From Nocardia bovistercoris (GTDB lineage Bacteria; Actinomycetota; Actinomycetes; Mycobacteriales; Mycobacteriaceae), in NCBI RefSeq assembly GCF_015674855.1, contig NZ_JADMLG010000001.1, forward strand, positions 124,001-188,000: a stretch of DNA of 64,000 nt. The letters are read 5' to 3'. The number at the start of each line of letters is the position of its first letter. Position 1 is the stretch's first letter. The notes below the pieces were generated by a model, which was given only the letters and a program-made list of their open reading frames with translations, made no database searches and was not told where the DNA came from. Positions 27,116 to 35,777 of the stretch are shown one piece after another. The position numbers and the translations under genes were made by a program.

Positions 27116-28045
27116 TCAGTGCGGTACCAGCTCGATCGGTACCGCGACGATGTCGACCACGACGTCCCGGCGCAGCACGGCCACCGTCAGCGGCCTGTCG
27201 ATGGCCTCGGCGAACAGCCCGCGCTGTACGGCTCGGGCGTCGTGGACATCGGCGTCCCCGAAGGCGATCACGAGATCGCCGCGGCGCAGCCCGGCCGTCT
27301 CGGCGGGACTGCCGCGCACCACGTCGATCACCCGCACACCGCCGGTGCGCCCGACCCGGGCCGCGACGGCGGCGGACAGCGGCGCGGGCACGCATACCAG
27401 CCCGAGATAGGCTCGCCGGATCGCACCGTCCGCGCGCAGCGCGTCGATGATGCGACGGGTCGTCGAATTGATCGGAATCGCCAGGCCGAGACCGAATCCG
27501 GCCACCGCGGTATTGATGCCGACCACCCGCGCCCGCGAATCGCACAGCGCACCGCCGGAATGACCGGGCACCGACGCGGCATCGGTCTGGATCACGTCCT
27601 CGATCACCCGCCCGGCGCGCCGGGAGGACACCGGGACGGCGTGCCCGAGCGCGCTCACCACGCCTGCCGTGACCGAACCCGCCAATCCCAGCGGACTGCC
27701 CACCGCCACCACGAGCTGCCCGACCACAAGGGTCTCGGCGTCGCCGAGCGCGACCGCGCCGGGCGAGCCGCCCCGCGCCCGCAACACCGCGAGATCGGAG
27801 AGCGGGTCGACGCCGACCACCTCGAACCGGGATTCCGTGCCGTCGGCGAAGGTGACCGTGCCGCCGTCGTCCGCGCCGACCACGTGCGCGTTGGTCAGCA
27901 GGTCGCCGTCGTCGGCGCAGACCACCGCCGATCCGCCGCTACTTCGAGTCCGCACCAGCGCGACCCGAGGGGAAACCGTTTCGCTGACACCGATCACCGT
28001 GCGCGAGAAATCATCCATCGCGGCGTCGTCCACATTGACCACCAT
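27116..28045 (-). CDS. HtrA/Deg-like serine protease with PDZ domain, no signal peptide
   Basis: A trypsin-like protease of about 309 residues with catalytic H54 (LLTNAHVV), D84 (DPLSDLAVL) and S163 (PGHSGGAL), then a C-terminal PDZ domain (GGVRVIDVVRGSPAETAGLRRGD in part). Substrate-protein quality control or regulated proteolysis is the usual role. Unlike mycobacterial HtrA or PepD it shows no signal peptide or TM anchor, so it may act in the cytoplasm. The start is uncertain: ATG 28045 is preceded by GGGCGG, but a GTG at 28075 is in frame. Oriented convergently with the DUF1059 gene. Confidence 0.82.
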   Translation of the reverse strand: MVVNVDDAAMDDFSRTVIGVSETVSPRVALVRTRSSGGSAVVCADDGDLLTNAHVVGADDGGTVTFADGTESRFEVVGVDPLSDLAVLRARGGSPGAVALGDAETLVVGQLVVAVGSPLGLAGSVTAGVVSALGHAVPVSSRRAGRVIEDVIQTDAASVPGHSGGALCDSRARVVGINTAVAGFGLGLAIPINSTTRRIIDALRADGAIRRAYLGLVCVPAPLSAAVAARVGRTGGVRVIDVVRGSPAETAGLRRGDLVIAFGDADVHDARAVQRGLFAEAIDRPLTVAVLRRDVVVDIVAVPIELVPH

Positions 28046-28185
28046 TCCGCCCGCCCACACCGGCGAGAGCACCACCTACCAGCATGCCGCCGCGCGCGCG
28101 GGGACACGCCGTATTCACGAGGGGCGCAGATGAATTCGACGTGAACGGCCGCGTCGAATGTCCACGGCGGCCGCGCCGGGCCGAC

Positions 28186-29145
28186 TCAGCGCGATCCACC
28201 CCCGCGGGTCAGATGGACCAGTCCGCACACCACCGCGGCGACCGCGATCAGCGAGGCGACGAGCACGCCGTACTCCCACTCCGGCATGCCGCCGGAATGC
28301 ACGACGTAGAGAGCGAGGAGCAGGACGGGGCCCAGGAAGACGGTGGTGACGGTGGTCGACACCTTGACCACGCGGTTGCGCTCGATATCGAGCAGGGTCC
28401 GCACCGACTCCAAGGTGTAGCGCACCCTGTCGTGCTCGAGTCGGGCGTGCTCGGTGACACAGTCGACGTCGGCGAGCAGGCCCTCCATCGGGGCGGCGAG
28501 TTCCAGCGCCCGCAACCCGATGTCGCCGCGCAGGTGACGGGCCGCGCGCGCCACCTGTCGCAAGGTCTCCCTGATCCGGGACAGGTCGCTCTCGATCGCG
28601 GTCATCCCGGACAGCGCCACCCGCACTTCGGCGACGCCGAAGCCGCGGCGCTGCACCGCGGCGTCGATCTCGCCGCGCAGTTGCGCGAGCGCCTCGCTCA
28701 CGGCACGCACGAGCCGGTCGGACTCCTGATTGAGCGACCACAGCAGCGCGTACATGACACCGCGCGCGGATGCGGTGAGCAGGGGTTGGCGCCCCATCTT
28801 CACGATCGCCGCGTCGAAGGGCTCGAACGGTTCGGCGGGTTGCAACGTGACCACGAACTCGTCGCCGAGGGCGAAGACGATGGTCTCGCATTCGAAGACC
28901 TCGCCGCGCCGGTAGTTCACCACGACCGGCAGATAGACGAAATCGTCGATCTCACCGCGCCCGGCGACGCCCGCGAAGTCGACGCCGAGTCGCGCACGCA
29001 ACTCCGCCGCGGTCTCGGAATCGGTGACCGACAGCGGTATCCAATGCTTGCCGAGTACCTCGGTATCGAAATGCTCGGCGGGCGGGACGACGATCGAGGA
29101 GCGCACCGCTACCCGCCACCTCGTGGTCGGGCCGACCGCGTGCAC
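28186..29145 (-). CDS. CorA-like membrane protein with degenerate GMN motif
   Basis: A 319-residue protein with the CorA layout: an N-terminal alpha/beta domain (residues 1-120), a long helix bundle (about 130-255) and two C-terminal TM helices (about 258-280 and 292-312). In CorA channels the loop between them holds YGMN followed by MPE. Here the MPE is kept (SGGMPEWEY) but the GMN signature is absent (LYVVHSGG). The fold is clear, but magnesium transport is doubtful; other CorA-like proteins with altered motifs move other ions. Codirectional with the protease gene 140 bp downstream. Confidence 0.75.
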   Translation of the reverse strand: MHAVGPTTRWRVAVRSSIVVPPAEHFDTEVLGKHWIPLSVTDSETAAELRARLGVDFAGVAGRGEIDDFVYLPVVVNYRRGEVFECETIVFALGDEFVVTLQPAEPFEPFDAAIVKMGRQPLLTASARGVMYALLWSLNQESDRLVRAVSEALAQLRGEIDAAVQRRGFGVAEVRVALSGMTAIESDLSRIRETLRQVARAARHLRGDIGLRALELAAPMEGLLADVDCVTEHARLEHDRVRYTLESVRTLLDIERNRVVKVSTTVTTVFLGPVLLLALYVVHSGGMPEWEYGVLVASLIAVAAVVCGLVHLTRGGGSR

Positions 29146-29337
29146 AGTCTTGCCATGGCGTGAACTCCAGACTCGGATGGTCGTTCGGGAGAGCGCGCGG
29201 AAGTGGTCACGCTCGAATTGCGCGGTCCCACATTAGAAACCAGCACGCGCCCGCGTCAATCGCGGCACGGCGTTTGCGGCGGAAACCACCCTGTCCTCTC
29301 AGGATGTCGGCGGAATTCGGACGTTCGGGGGTGCCAA

Positions 29338-31233
29338 TCAGGTTCGCAGGTCGGGATCGACCACCGGAATCGGCCACGATCTGAGCTCACGCAGCGGTGG
29401 TACCGCTGTCACGGTCGATATCGACATCGCGGCCAGGAACCGTCGTACCAGCCGGAGATAGTCCACCGCGTCGTGGCCGGTCGTCGGATCGAGCGGGCTC
29501 GACGTCGCGGCGGTGGCAAGCCATCCGCTCGCCTCCTGCCAGACGTGGTGCAGGCGCAGCCGACCGGATTCGTGCTCCCGCGATGGCGCGGGCGGCTCGA
29601 CCACGAGTCCGCCGTATCCGGGCTCGACCACCAGCGCCGAACCGAGGTGGCGCAGACAGCGTCCGATCGCGCGCCGATCGTGCAGCGCCCGATAGCCGGT
29701 CAGCGCCGCCTGCCAACTGCGCAGTGCGCGCGCCGGTTCGCCGCGCGTCCAGTGCAGCGCGCCGGTGATCTCGTGGGCGTGCGCGCGCCCACCCGGTTCG
29801 CGTCCGCCCTCGGTACGGGTGAAGACCAGCTCGAGACGGTCACGCGCGGCATCGAGACGACCGCGACGCAGTTCGACCACGGCCAGGTTGATCAGCGTGC
29901 AGATCTCCCCGCTCACATCCGCGCGCGGCAGCAGCCACCACACTTTCTCGAACTTCTCGGCGATATTCGCCAGCTGCTCGGCGACATCCGCCCGGTCCGG
30001 CGACGACGCGGGGCGCGACCGCAACTCGGCCAGCGCGTGCAGCGCACTGTCGTGCCGCCCGCGCGCCACCGTCCCCGTCGACCAGCGCAGCGGGCGATAG
30101 CGCCGCGACATGCGCTCGGCATTGTCGACATCGGCGCGTATCCGCAACAAATCATGGTGCAGCACAAGCTGATCCATCCCCTCGATGGCGGCGACGCGGC
30201 CACACAATTCGGGGAATCGCGCCGAAGCGCCGTCGCCGGACGCCACGTAGTAGATCTCGAGTGCGTCCACTATGCGCACCAGCTCCGGCAGTGCCGAGGC
30301 GGGCACCGTGCTCGTTCCTGGCGGCTGCGGGTCGCCCGGTCGGGGCGGGCAACATCCGAGCAGCAGTGCGCGCAGATCCCGCTCGGCCGCAGCGAACCAT
30401 CGGCGGGCCGCCCCCGCGTACTCGACGTAGTCCAGCGCGACCGCCCATGCGGCCGCCCGATCGGCGTGATAGCGGAGCAACGCGTACATCGCCGCGTCCC
30501 ACACCGGTCTGTCGCGAACCATCGAATCGTCCGGCATCGCGGGCACTCGGGTCAGGACGTAGCGCTGCGCACCGCGCAGTGTCAGCACACCGCGTTCGCA
30601 CAGCAGCGCGAGCAGTTCGGTGGCACTGCCCGATCGCGACGAATCCTCGCTCCAGGCAGCGGCATACCGGTCCGCGACGTCCGGGACTGCGGCATCTCCG
30701 GCGTCGGGGCCCGGCAGCCGCGACGGTGTCTCCACGATGACGGTAAGCACCGCGAGCAGGGCGGCGCTGTCGTACCGACGCGGCGGTAGCGCGCGCAGGA
30801 TCGCGGCCTCGTATCCCCGGTCGTTCGTTCGGCGTCGCGGGAGTTGGTCGTCCAGCTCGCCGACCACGATCGGGGCGGACGGCGGACCGGGTTCGGTGAT
30901 CCCATCGACCTCGCGCCCCGGCTGGTCGAGGTCGAGCAGCATCTCCATCTGCTCCGCCATGCGCGCGCCGTCGCGCCTGCGCGCGTACCAGCGGTAACAG
31001 GTGAACAGCACGGCGCCGACCACGATCGCGACCGCGAGCGAACGCAGCGTCGTCGCGAGCGTCTTGACGGCCTCGGTGTCGCCGAAGGAATTGATCGCCA
31101 GTTCGCGTCCGAGTTCGAGGGCCAGTGCGGAGGAGACCACGGGCGCCGATCCGACGATGCCGCGCCACAGCGTCGCGCGCGGCGTGACCACCTCGCGCGG
31201 ATTGCCGGGTTCGGTCCCCGATGTCGCGGTCAT
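29338..31233 (-). CDS. Membrane-anchored helical-repeat protein of the ABC operon
   Basis: A 631-residue protein with one TM segment at about 70-85 (SLAVAIVVGAVLFTCYRW) and a long, mostly helical C-terminal part. Near the end it looks TPR-like (INLAVVELRRGRLDAARDRLELVF, then GALHWTRGEPARALRSWQAAL in part). Family not recognised. The ATG overlaps the permease stop by 4 bp, so it is the third gene of the binding protein-permease operon. It could couple the importer to another protein or sense its state. There is no ATP-binding motif in it. Confidence 0.7.
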   Translation of the reverse strand: MTATSGTEPGNPREVVTPRATLWRGIVGSAPVVSSALALELGRELAINSFGDTEAVKTLATTLRSLAVAIVVGAVLFTCYRWYARRRDGARMAEQMEMLLDLDQPGREVDGITEPGPPSAPIVVGELDDQLPRRRTNDRGYEAAILRALPPRRYDSAALLAVLTVIVETPSRLPGPDAGDAAVPDVADRYAAAWSEDSSRSGSATELLALLCERGVLTLRGAQRYVLTRVPAMPDDSMVRDRPVWDAAMYALLRYHADRAAAWAVALDYVEYAGAARRWFAAAERDLRALLLGCCPPRPGDPQPPGTSTVPASALPELVRIVDALEIYYVASGDGASARFPELCGRVAAIEGMDQLVLHHDLLRIRADVDNAERMSRRYRPLRWSTGTVARGRHDSALHALAELRSRPASSPDRADVAEQLANIAEKFEKVWWLLPRADVSGEICTLINLAVVELRRGRLDAARDRLELVFTRTEGGREPGGRAHAHEITGALHWTRGEPARALRSWQAALTGYRALHDRRAIGRCLRHLGSALVVEPGYGGLVVEPPAPSREHESGRLRLHHVWQEASGWLATAATSSPLDPTTGHDAVDYLRLVRRFLAAMSISTVTAVPPLRELRSWPIPVVDPDLRT

Positions 31234-33323
31234 CGCAGCGCACCGCCGGTGAGTCCGGGCACCAGCCAGCGCCGCCAGGTCAGCAGTACCAGCACCACCG
31301 GGATCACCGCCGACACCAGCGACCCCGCGGCCAACCGCGACGCGTTCTCCTCGAACTGGCGCGCCTGGCCCCACAGCAGCAGCGACCACGGACTGCCGCC
31401 CGCGCCGCCGACGAGCAGTCCGACGCAGAAGTCGTTCCACACCTGGACCAGTTCCAGCACCGCCACCGCACCCAACGCGGGCCACGCGGCACTGATGACT
31501 CGGCGCACGGTGGCGGCGTGACCGGCGGGCCCGTGCAATTCGGTCGCGGCCGGGCTGCCCGGCGGGGCGAGCAGTGCCGCGCGCAGCACCAGGATCGCGA
31601 TGGGCAATCCGGCGGCGGTGTGCACGAGAATCAGCGGGGCCTGCGTCCCGGACAGGCCCCATTTCTCGACCACTCGCACGATCGGCCCGAGGTAGGTCTG
31701 CACCGGAAGCACCGCGAGGACCACCAAGCACACCACGGCCACGCGGGTGCGGCGGCGGTCGGGGCGTCCCGCAGCGAGCCGGTGCGCGGCGGGGACTGCC
31801 GCCGTCACCACAAGCACGGTGGTCAGACCAGCCACCCACGCGGTGGACAGGAGCGCGTGCCACAGCACCTCGTCGTTCCACAGCCCGGTGACGGCGTCCC
31901 AGCGGAATCCGTAGGGTCCGTACACGGCCGCGACGACCAGCACCGCGACCGGCGCCCAGAAGATCGCGATGACCACCGCCGCGCCGAGCAGCCGCACCGG
32001 GCCGGGCCGCTTCCGAATCGAGCGCGGTTCGGAGGTGACCCCGCGCACCGGCGCCATCCGGTGTTCGCCCGCGCCGGTCTGCAACCACCAGGCGACCACG
32101 CCGACCATCGCCGTCAGCGGCAGCGCGTACGCGGCGGCGGGGCCCGCGCCGAGCGCGGGATCGCCTGCCAGCCGCCACCAGTGCACGGTCGCGCTCTCGT
32201 TCCACTCCTGCAGCGACCACGGCACGCCGATGAGGATCACGTCGAACATCCGCGCGGCCGCGACCCCGATCACCAGCCCGACCACGAGCACGACCGGGCG
32301 CAGTTGGGTCAGCAGACGTCGCACGAACCGCAGGCCGGACGCCTGCGACAGGTAACGCGCGCGCGCCGCATCCGCCTCGACGGCCCTGATGCCGTCTCGC
32401 AGCAATGCCGTCACGAAACCGAACCAGGTCCACAGGAACGCGGCGAAGGGCAGCAGCAGGAACCACAGCCATTGCGACCACGCACCGCCGAAACCGAAGA
32501 GATCCGCCGAACGCTGGAAGATCAGCCGGAACGCGACGCCCGACACCAGCGCCGCCACCGCACAGGGCGCGATCACCGGCAGCCACATCCACCAGCGGTG
32601 TCTCGCATGCCAGGCGACCGTCAACGCGGCGGCGCACAACAGCGCCGACAGCAGCACCATGACCAGCGTGTATGCGTAGGGCGCCGCGCCCGCGAAGGTG
32701 AGTTCCCGGACGAGCCGCACCACGGCGACCGCCACGAGCAGCCCACACGCCAGCGCACCCGCTCGCCGCAGGTTCAGCGTGACGACGACCCACAGAAACC
32801 ACACGCTCCCGCGCACCGCGACGGCAGTCCGCCACACCGCGACGGCGACCAACCACACCACGACGGCGACCCGCCACGCCCACGGGTATCCGCCGAGACG
32901 CCGCACCATCGCGACCGCGGCCCACCGGAACCACACGCTCCCGCGCCTGCCGTTCATCACCACGACGGCCCACAAGAACCACAAGGCCCCGCGCACGGCG
33001 GTGGCAGCCGACCGCGACCAGGAGCGCCCGCGCCTGCCGGAGCCCGCCCCGCGCCCGGTACGCAGCAGCGGCACCGCGCAGACCACCCCCGCGACCCCGA
33101 GCGCGCACCACAGCGGCACCTGCGGCTGAGTCGCCACCGCGAAACTGACCGTGAACCCCGAAGGGACGACGAGCAACACCGTCATCAGCACCACCGCGGG
33201 CACCGGCCACAGCTTGCTCGTCCATCGCTGTGAGTGGCCACCCGGCACCGGCGCGCCGCGCATCGGCCGCAGCGCCAATTCCAGGTGCAGCCCATTGGTC
33301 TCGATCTGCGACGACCGATTCAT
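31230..33323 (-). CDS. Fused MalF-MalG-like ABC permease with Trp-rich N-terminal insert
   Basis: A 697-residue membrane protein that contains two binding-protein-dependent permease halves in one chain. The first half has an EAA-type loop around EADAARARYLSQASGLRFVRR in part (about residues 300-330); the second half has a weaker one (GPAGHAATVRRVISAAWP). Sugar importers normally use two separate permeases of about 290 residues. Residues 110-186 are an extra Trp-rich hydrophobic repeat. It starts 4 bp inside the stop of the solute-binding protein gene and overlaps the next gene by 4 bp. No ATPase is encoded in the operon. Confidence 0.75.
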   Translation of the reverse strand: MNRSSQIETNGLHLELALRPMRGAPVPGGHSQRWTSKLWPVPAVVLMTVLLVVPSGFTVSFAVATQPQVPLWCALGVAGVVCAVPLLRTGRGAGSGRRGRSWSRSAATAVRGALWFLWAVVVMNGRRGSVWFRWAAVAMVRRLGGYPWAWRVAVVVWLVAVAVWRTAVAVRGSVWFLWVVVTLNLRRAGALACGLLVAVAVVRLVRELTFAGAAPYAYTLVMVLLSALLCAAALTVAWHARHRWWMWLPVIAPCAVAALVSGVAFRLIFQRSADLFGFGGAWSQWLWFLLLPFAAFLWTWFGFVTALLRDGIRAVEADAARARYLSQASGLRFVRRLLTQLRPVVLVVGLVIGVAAARMFDVILIGVPWSLQEWNESATVHWWRLAGDPALGAGPAAAYALPLTAMVGVVAWWLQTGAGEHRMAPVRGVTSEPRSIRKRPGPVRLLGAAVVIAIFWAPVAVLVVAAVYGPYGFRWDAVTGLWNDEVLWHALLSTAWVAGLTTVLVVTAAVPAAHRLAAGRPDRRRTRVAVVCLVVLAVLPVQTYLGPIVRVVEKWGLSGTQAPLILVHTAAGLPIAILVLRAALLAPPGSPAATELHGPAGHAATVRRVISAAWPALGAVAVLELVQVWNDFCVGLLVGGAGGSPWSLLLWGQARQFEENASRLAAGSLVSAVIPVVLVLLTWRRWLVPGLTGGALR
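32766..32996 (-). repeat. Degenerate Trp-rich repeats inside the permease gene
   Basis: Within the N-terminal part of the permease, the motif RG[SA][VL]WF[LR]W recurs three times (RGALWFLWAVVVMN, RGSVWFRWAAVAMV, RGSVWFLWVVVTLN), with a related PWAWRVAVVVWLVAVAVWR stretch between. At DNA level, segments such as AACCACACGCTCCCGCGC recur on the plus strand. It codes for several short hydrophobic segments with arginine turns. Confidence 0.75.
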
Positions 33324-34624
33324 CGCCGCCCGCTCTCGAATTCGTTCAGCGCACGCACCGCGCGGTCGATCGCGGGTTCGACGGGTCCGGCGCCGTCGCC
33401 GACCTCCTTGAGGAATTCGACGAGCACCCGCCACAGGCCCTCGCGGCCGCCGACCGCGCCGATCCGGTCGGACAGGTCGAAGTATTCGTGGGTCCGCACC
33501 CGCGCGGCCACCGGCTCCAAGATCGTCGAATAGTCCGCCGAGGTCTGACGATTCGGGCCGAGGAAACCACCGTAGCGGTCGATCCACGGCACGGGCGCTT
33601 GCGGCGCGGCCAGCGCGGCCACCACCTCCGTCGCGGCGGAGCCCGCCTGCGCGGACACCACAGCCACATCACCGCCGACGATGCGCGGCGGCGGCTTGTC
33701 CGGGCGCACACGGGGAAACCACGTGGCGCCGACGCTGTCGGGCGGACGGCCGGTGTGCGTCAAACAGCGTCGCACGACCGGCTCGGCGAAATCGGGCATG
33801 ACGACGACGGCGGCGGCGCCACGGTCGAACACTTCGCGAACGGCGTCGGGGAACTGCCTGGTCAGCGCGTGCCCGATGCCGCCGGGCAGCGCGGAGGGCA
33901 CACTCCACAGCGCGCCGAGGTGGCCGAGCGCCGCGCGCACCGAGTCCAGCTCCCAGTTCCGTCGCTCGGTGGTCGCGGTCAGCGCGAGGTAATCCTCGGG
34001 TGCTTCGCCGAGCAGCATGTTCTCGAACAGGTCGGTGAGCACCCAACCGTCGGCGGCGGCCAGCGCCAGCATCCGCGTCGGACCGCCCGCGAGTTCGCGG
34101 GTGTGCTCGATCCACTCGCCGATCGTCCACGCGGCGGGATCGCCCAATCCGAGGCGGCGCACCGCGTCACGGTCGTACCAGACCATGGATTTGGTGGACG
34201 CCTTGAACGGTATGCCGTAGAGCGTGCCGCCTTGGAACAGCAGCCGTTCCCAGTACGGCGCGTACGGCGACCGGTCACCACCGCCGTACCGGTCCCCGGT
34301 GGGCCACAGACTCGCCGCCAGCGGTCGCAGCCGCTTGCGCTCGACGAGTTCGCGCACCCGACCGGCCTGCGGCAACATCACGATATCCGGCGCCGAGCGG
34401 CCCGCCGCGGTGAACGCGGTGTCGATATCGTCGCCCAACGGCACCACTTCCAGTCCCGGCGTCGGCTGCAGTTCGGCGAGCACGGCGCGGAAGGCGTCCA
34501 ATTCGGTGCCGCTCCAGGAGACTCCGATGCGCACGTTGTTCGCGCCCGCGAGCAGGTCCGGTGTGCAGGCGGCCAGCAGCGGTAGCAGGGCCCCGGCGCG
34601 GAGCATCGACCTGCGCGTTCCCAT
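33320..34624 (-). CDS. ABC transporter solute-binding lipoprotein (sugar type)
   Basis: A 434-residue extracytoplasmic binding protein. The N-terminus MGTRRSMLRAG leads to the lipobox LAAC with C20. The body follows the family-1 sugar/oligosaccharide-binding layout (GIPFKASTKSMVWYD hinge strand, PDIVMLPQ, GDVAVVSAQ). The start ATG at 34624 has GGGGGA upstream. First gene of a three-gene operon with the fused permease and the helical-repeat protein. The ligand is unknown; lack of an operon ATPase suggests sharing a common ATPase such as an MsiK/UgpC-type protein encoded elsewhere. Confidence 0.88.
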   Translation of the reverse strand: MGTRRSMLRAGALLPLLAACTPDLLAGANNVRIGVSWSGTELDAFRAVLAELQPTPGLEVVPLGDDIDTAFTAAGRSAPDIVMLPQAGRVRELVERKRLRPLAASLWPTGDRYGGGDRSPYAPYWERLLFQGGTLYGIPFKASTKSMVWYDRDAVRRLGLGDPAAWTIGEWIEHTRELAGGPTRMLALAAADGWVLTDLFENMLLGEAPEDYLALTATTERRNWELDSVRAALGHLGALWSVPSALPGGIGHALTRQFPDAVREVFDRGAAAVVVMPDFAEPVVRRCLTHTGRPPDSVGATWFPRVRPDKPPPRIVGGDVAVVSAQAGSAATEVVAALAAPQAPVPWIDRYGGFLGPNRQTSADYSTILEPVAARVRTHEYFDLSDRIGAVGGREGLWRVLVEFLKEVGDGAGPVEPAIDRAVRALNEFESGRR

Positions 34625-34730
34625 CGTCCCCCGATGTCGTTCTGTGACAGTGGGATCGATTATCACCCCGACGCGCGCGCGAGCGCTGCGATTCGCCTCC
34701 GACCGCATGCCCCCGATTCCGGTGGGTTCG

Positions 34731-34765
34731 CGCGATCACCGCGGTGCGCCGCGATCACCGCGGTG
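34731..34765. repeat. 16-bp direct repeat in the ABC operon promoter region
   Basis: CGCGATCACCGCGGTG occurs at 34731-34746 and again at 34750-34765. It lies upstream of the solute-binding protein start (34624) on the minus strand. The position would suit regulator binding sites. Confidence 0.5.
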
Positions 34766-34805
34766 GACCGACGGAAGCCGCGAAACGGTTCGAGACAGCG
34801 ACAAT

Positions 34806-34830
34806 CCGCGAAACAGTGGTGTTTCAGCGG
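34806..34830 (-). terminator. Hairpin at the end of the Rv1486c-like gene
   Basis: The arms CCGC-G-AAAC and GTTT-CA-GCGG pair with one bulge around the loop AGTGGT. It overlaps the stop codon of the minus-strand gene at 34824. Confidence 0.4.
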
Positions 34831-35645
34831 CTTCCGCGCGCGGACGCGTGCACGGCGACCAGCCGTGCCGCGCGGATCGCATCCCACAGCGGGCGCAGCA
34901 GCGTCTCCTGCGCGCCGATCGCGCTGGCCGAGGTCGGCGAGGACGCCGGTTCCCGCTGCGCGACCGTCAGAATGGCGGCGACGTGATCGGCGGTGTCGAG
35001 TATGCGTCTGGCGCGCAACGGAATCGAATCGGGATAGTCGTGGCGCGAGTAGTCGGCGAGTTGAGCCTCGATCAGTTCCCTCGGATCCGAGTCCACCGCG
35101 CCGACACCGGTGGTGTGCAGTTGCATCAGCGCGTCGGCGGCATCGCGCACCGCCTCGCGCATCGTGTATTCGGCTTCGCCCAATGCCATGTCGGGTCCGG
35201 GATCGGACGGCACGGGGACGCTGTAGAGGGTCCACTGCACCGTGTCGTCGTCGGTCCACAGCGGGATCAGGCCGGTGCCGTCGGCGCCTGGCACGCCGAT
35301 CAGCAATCCCTCGCCCGTCTCCACCGCGTCGGCGGCGAAGACCGTGCCGACCGGAAGGCCGCGCACGTCTCCCGGCACCGGGAGCACCAGCCGCAGCGTG
35401 GCCTCGGAATGGGCCATGGCTTCCCGAATGACCTTGAGCAGCGCCATCATTCCGCTGCCCGCCGCAGTCTCGCGCGAGGTCCACGGCAGGTCGGATCGAG
35501 CGCCGGTGGCCGGATCGCCCGCGGCGATGGTGTGCCGGGGCGCCCACGCCTGTAGCGCCTCCAACACGTCGTCGGGCGCGCTGTTACCGGCCAGCCAGGA
35601 GCCGGCCCACACCGTCAGCGTGGCACTGGGGGAGCACATAATCAT
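34824..35645 (-). CDS. Conserved actinobacterial protein, Rv1486c-like
   Basis: A 273-residue soluble protein with no signal peptide. The N-terminal half has LTVWAGSWLAGNSAPDDVLE and a central beta-rich part (VQWTLYSVPVPSD). Its position beside the nfeD-SPFH pair and the fabG1-inhA-hemH block equals that of M. tuberculosis Rv1486c, a conserved hypothetical protein of similar size. The start may be the ATG at 35645 or the third codon (35639). Function unknown. Confidence 0.7.
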   Translation of the reverse strand: MIMCSPSATLTVWAGSWLAGNSAPDDVLEALQAWAPRHTIAAGDPATGARSDLPWTSRETAAGSGMMALLKVIREAMAHSEATLRLVLPVPGDVRGLPVGTVFAADAVETGEGLLIGVPGADGTGLIPLWTDDDTVQWTLYSVPVPSDPGPDMALGEAEYTMREAVRDAADALMQLHTTGVGAVDSDPRELIEAQLADYSRHDYPDSIPLRARRILDTADHVAAILTVAQREPASSPTSASAIGAQETLLRPLWDAIRAARLVAVHASARGSR

Positions 35646-35777
35646 CGAGCATAATGGCTGTGTCGCGGTGGCGGGCGACTGTGGGACAACCCTGGTGAGC
35701 TGCGGATCGTTCCGGGACGCCGTTGCCGCCGCACCGGAATCCGTCCCCCGCGCGCGCGGCCCGCGCCGCGAATGCCG

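Noticed and set aside
29338..33225. One giant minus-strand gene covering both the permease and the helical-repeat protein
   Set aside because: The frame of the helical-repeat protein merely stays open through the permease gene; the permease is clearly encoded in another frame and the two overlap by an ATGA junction.
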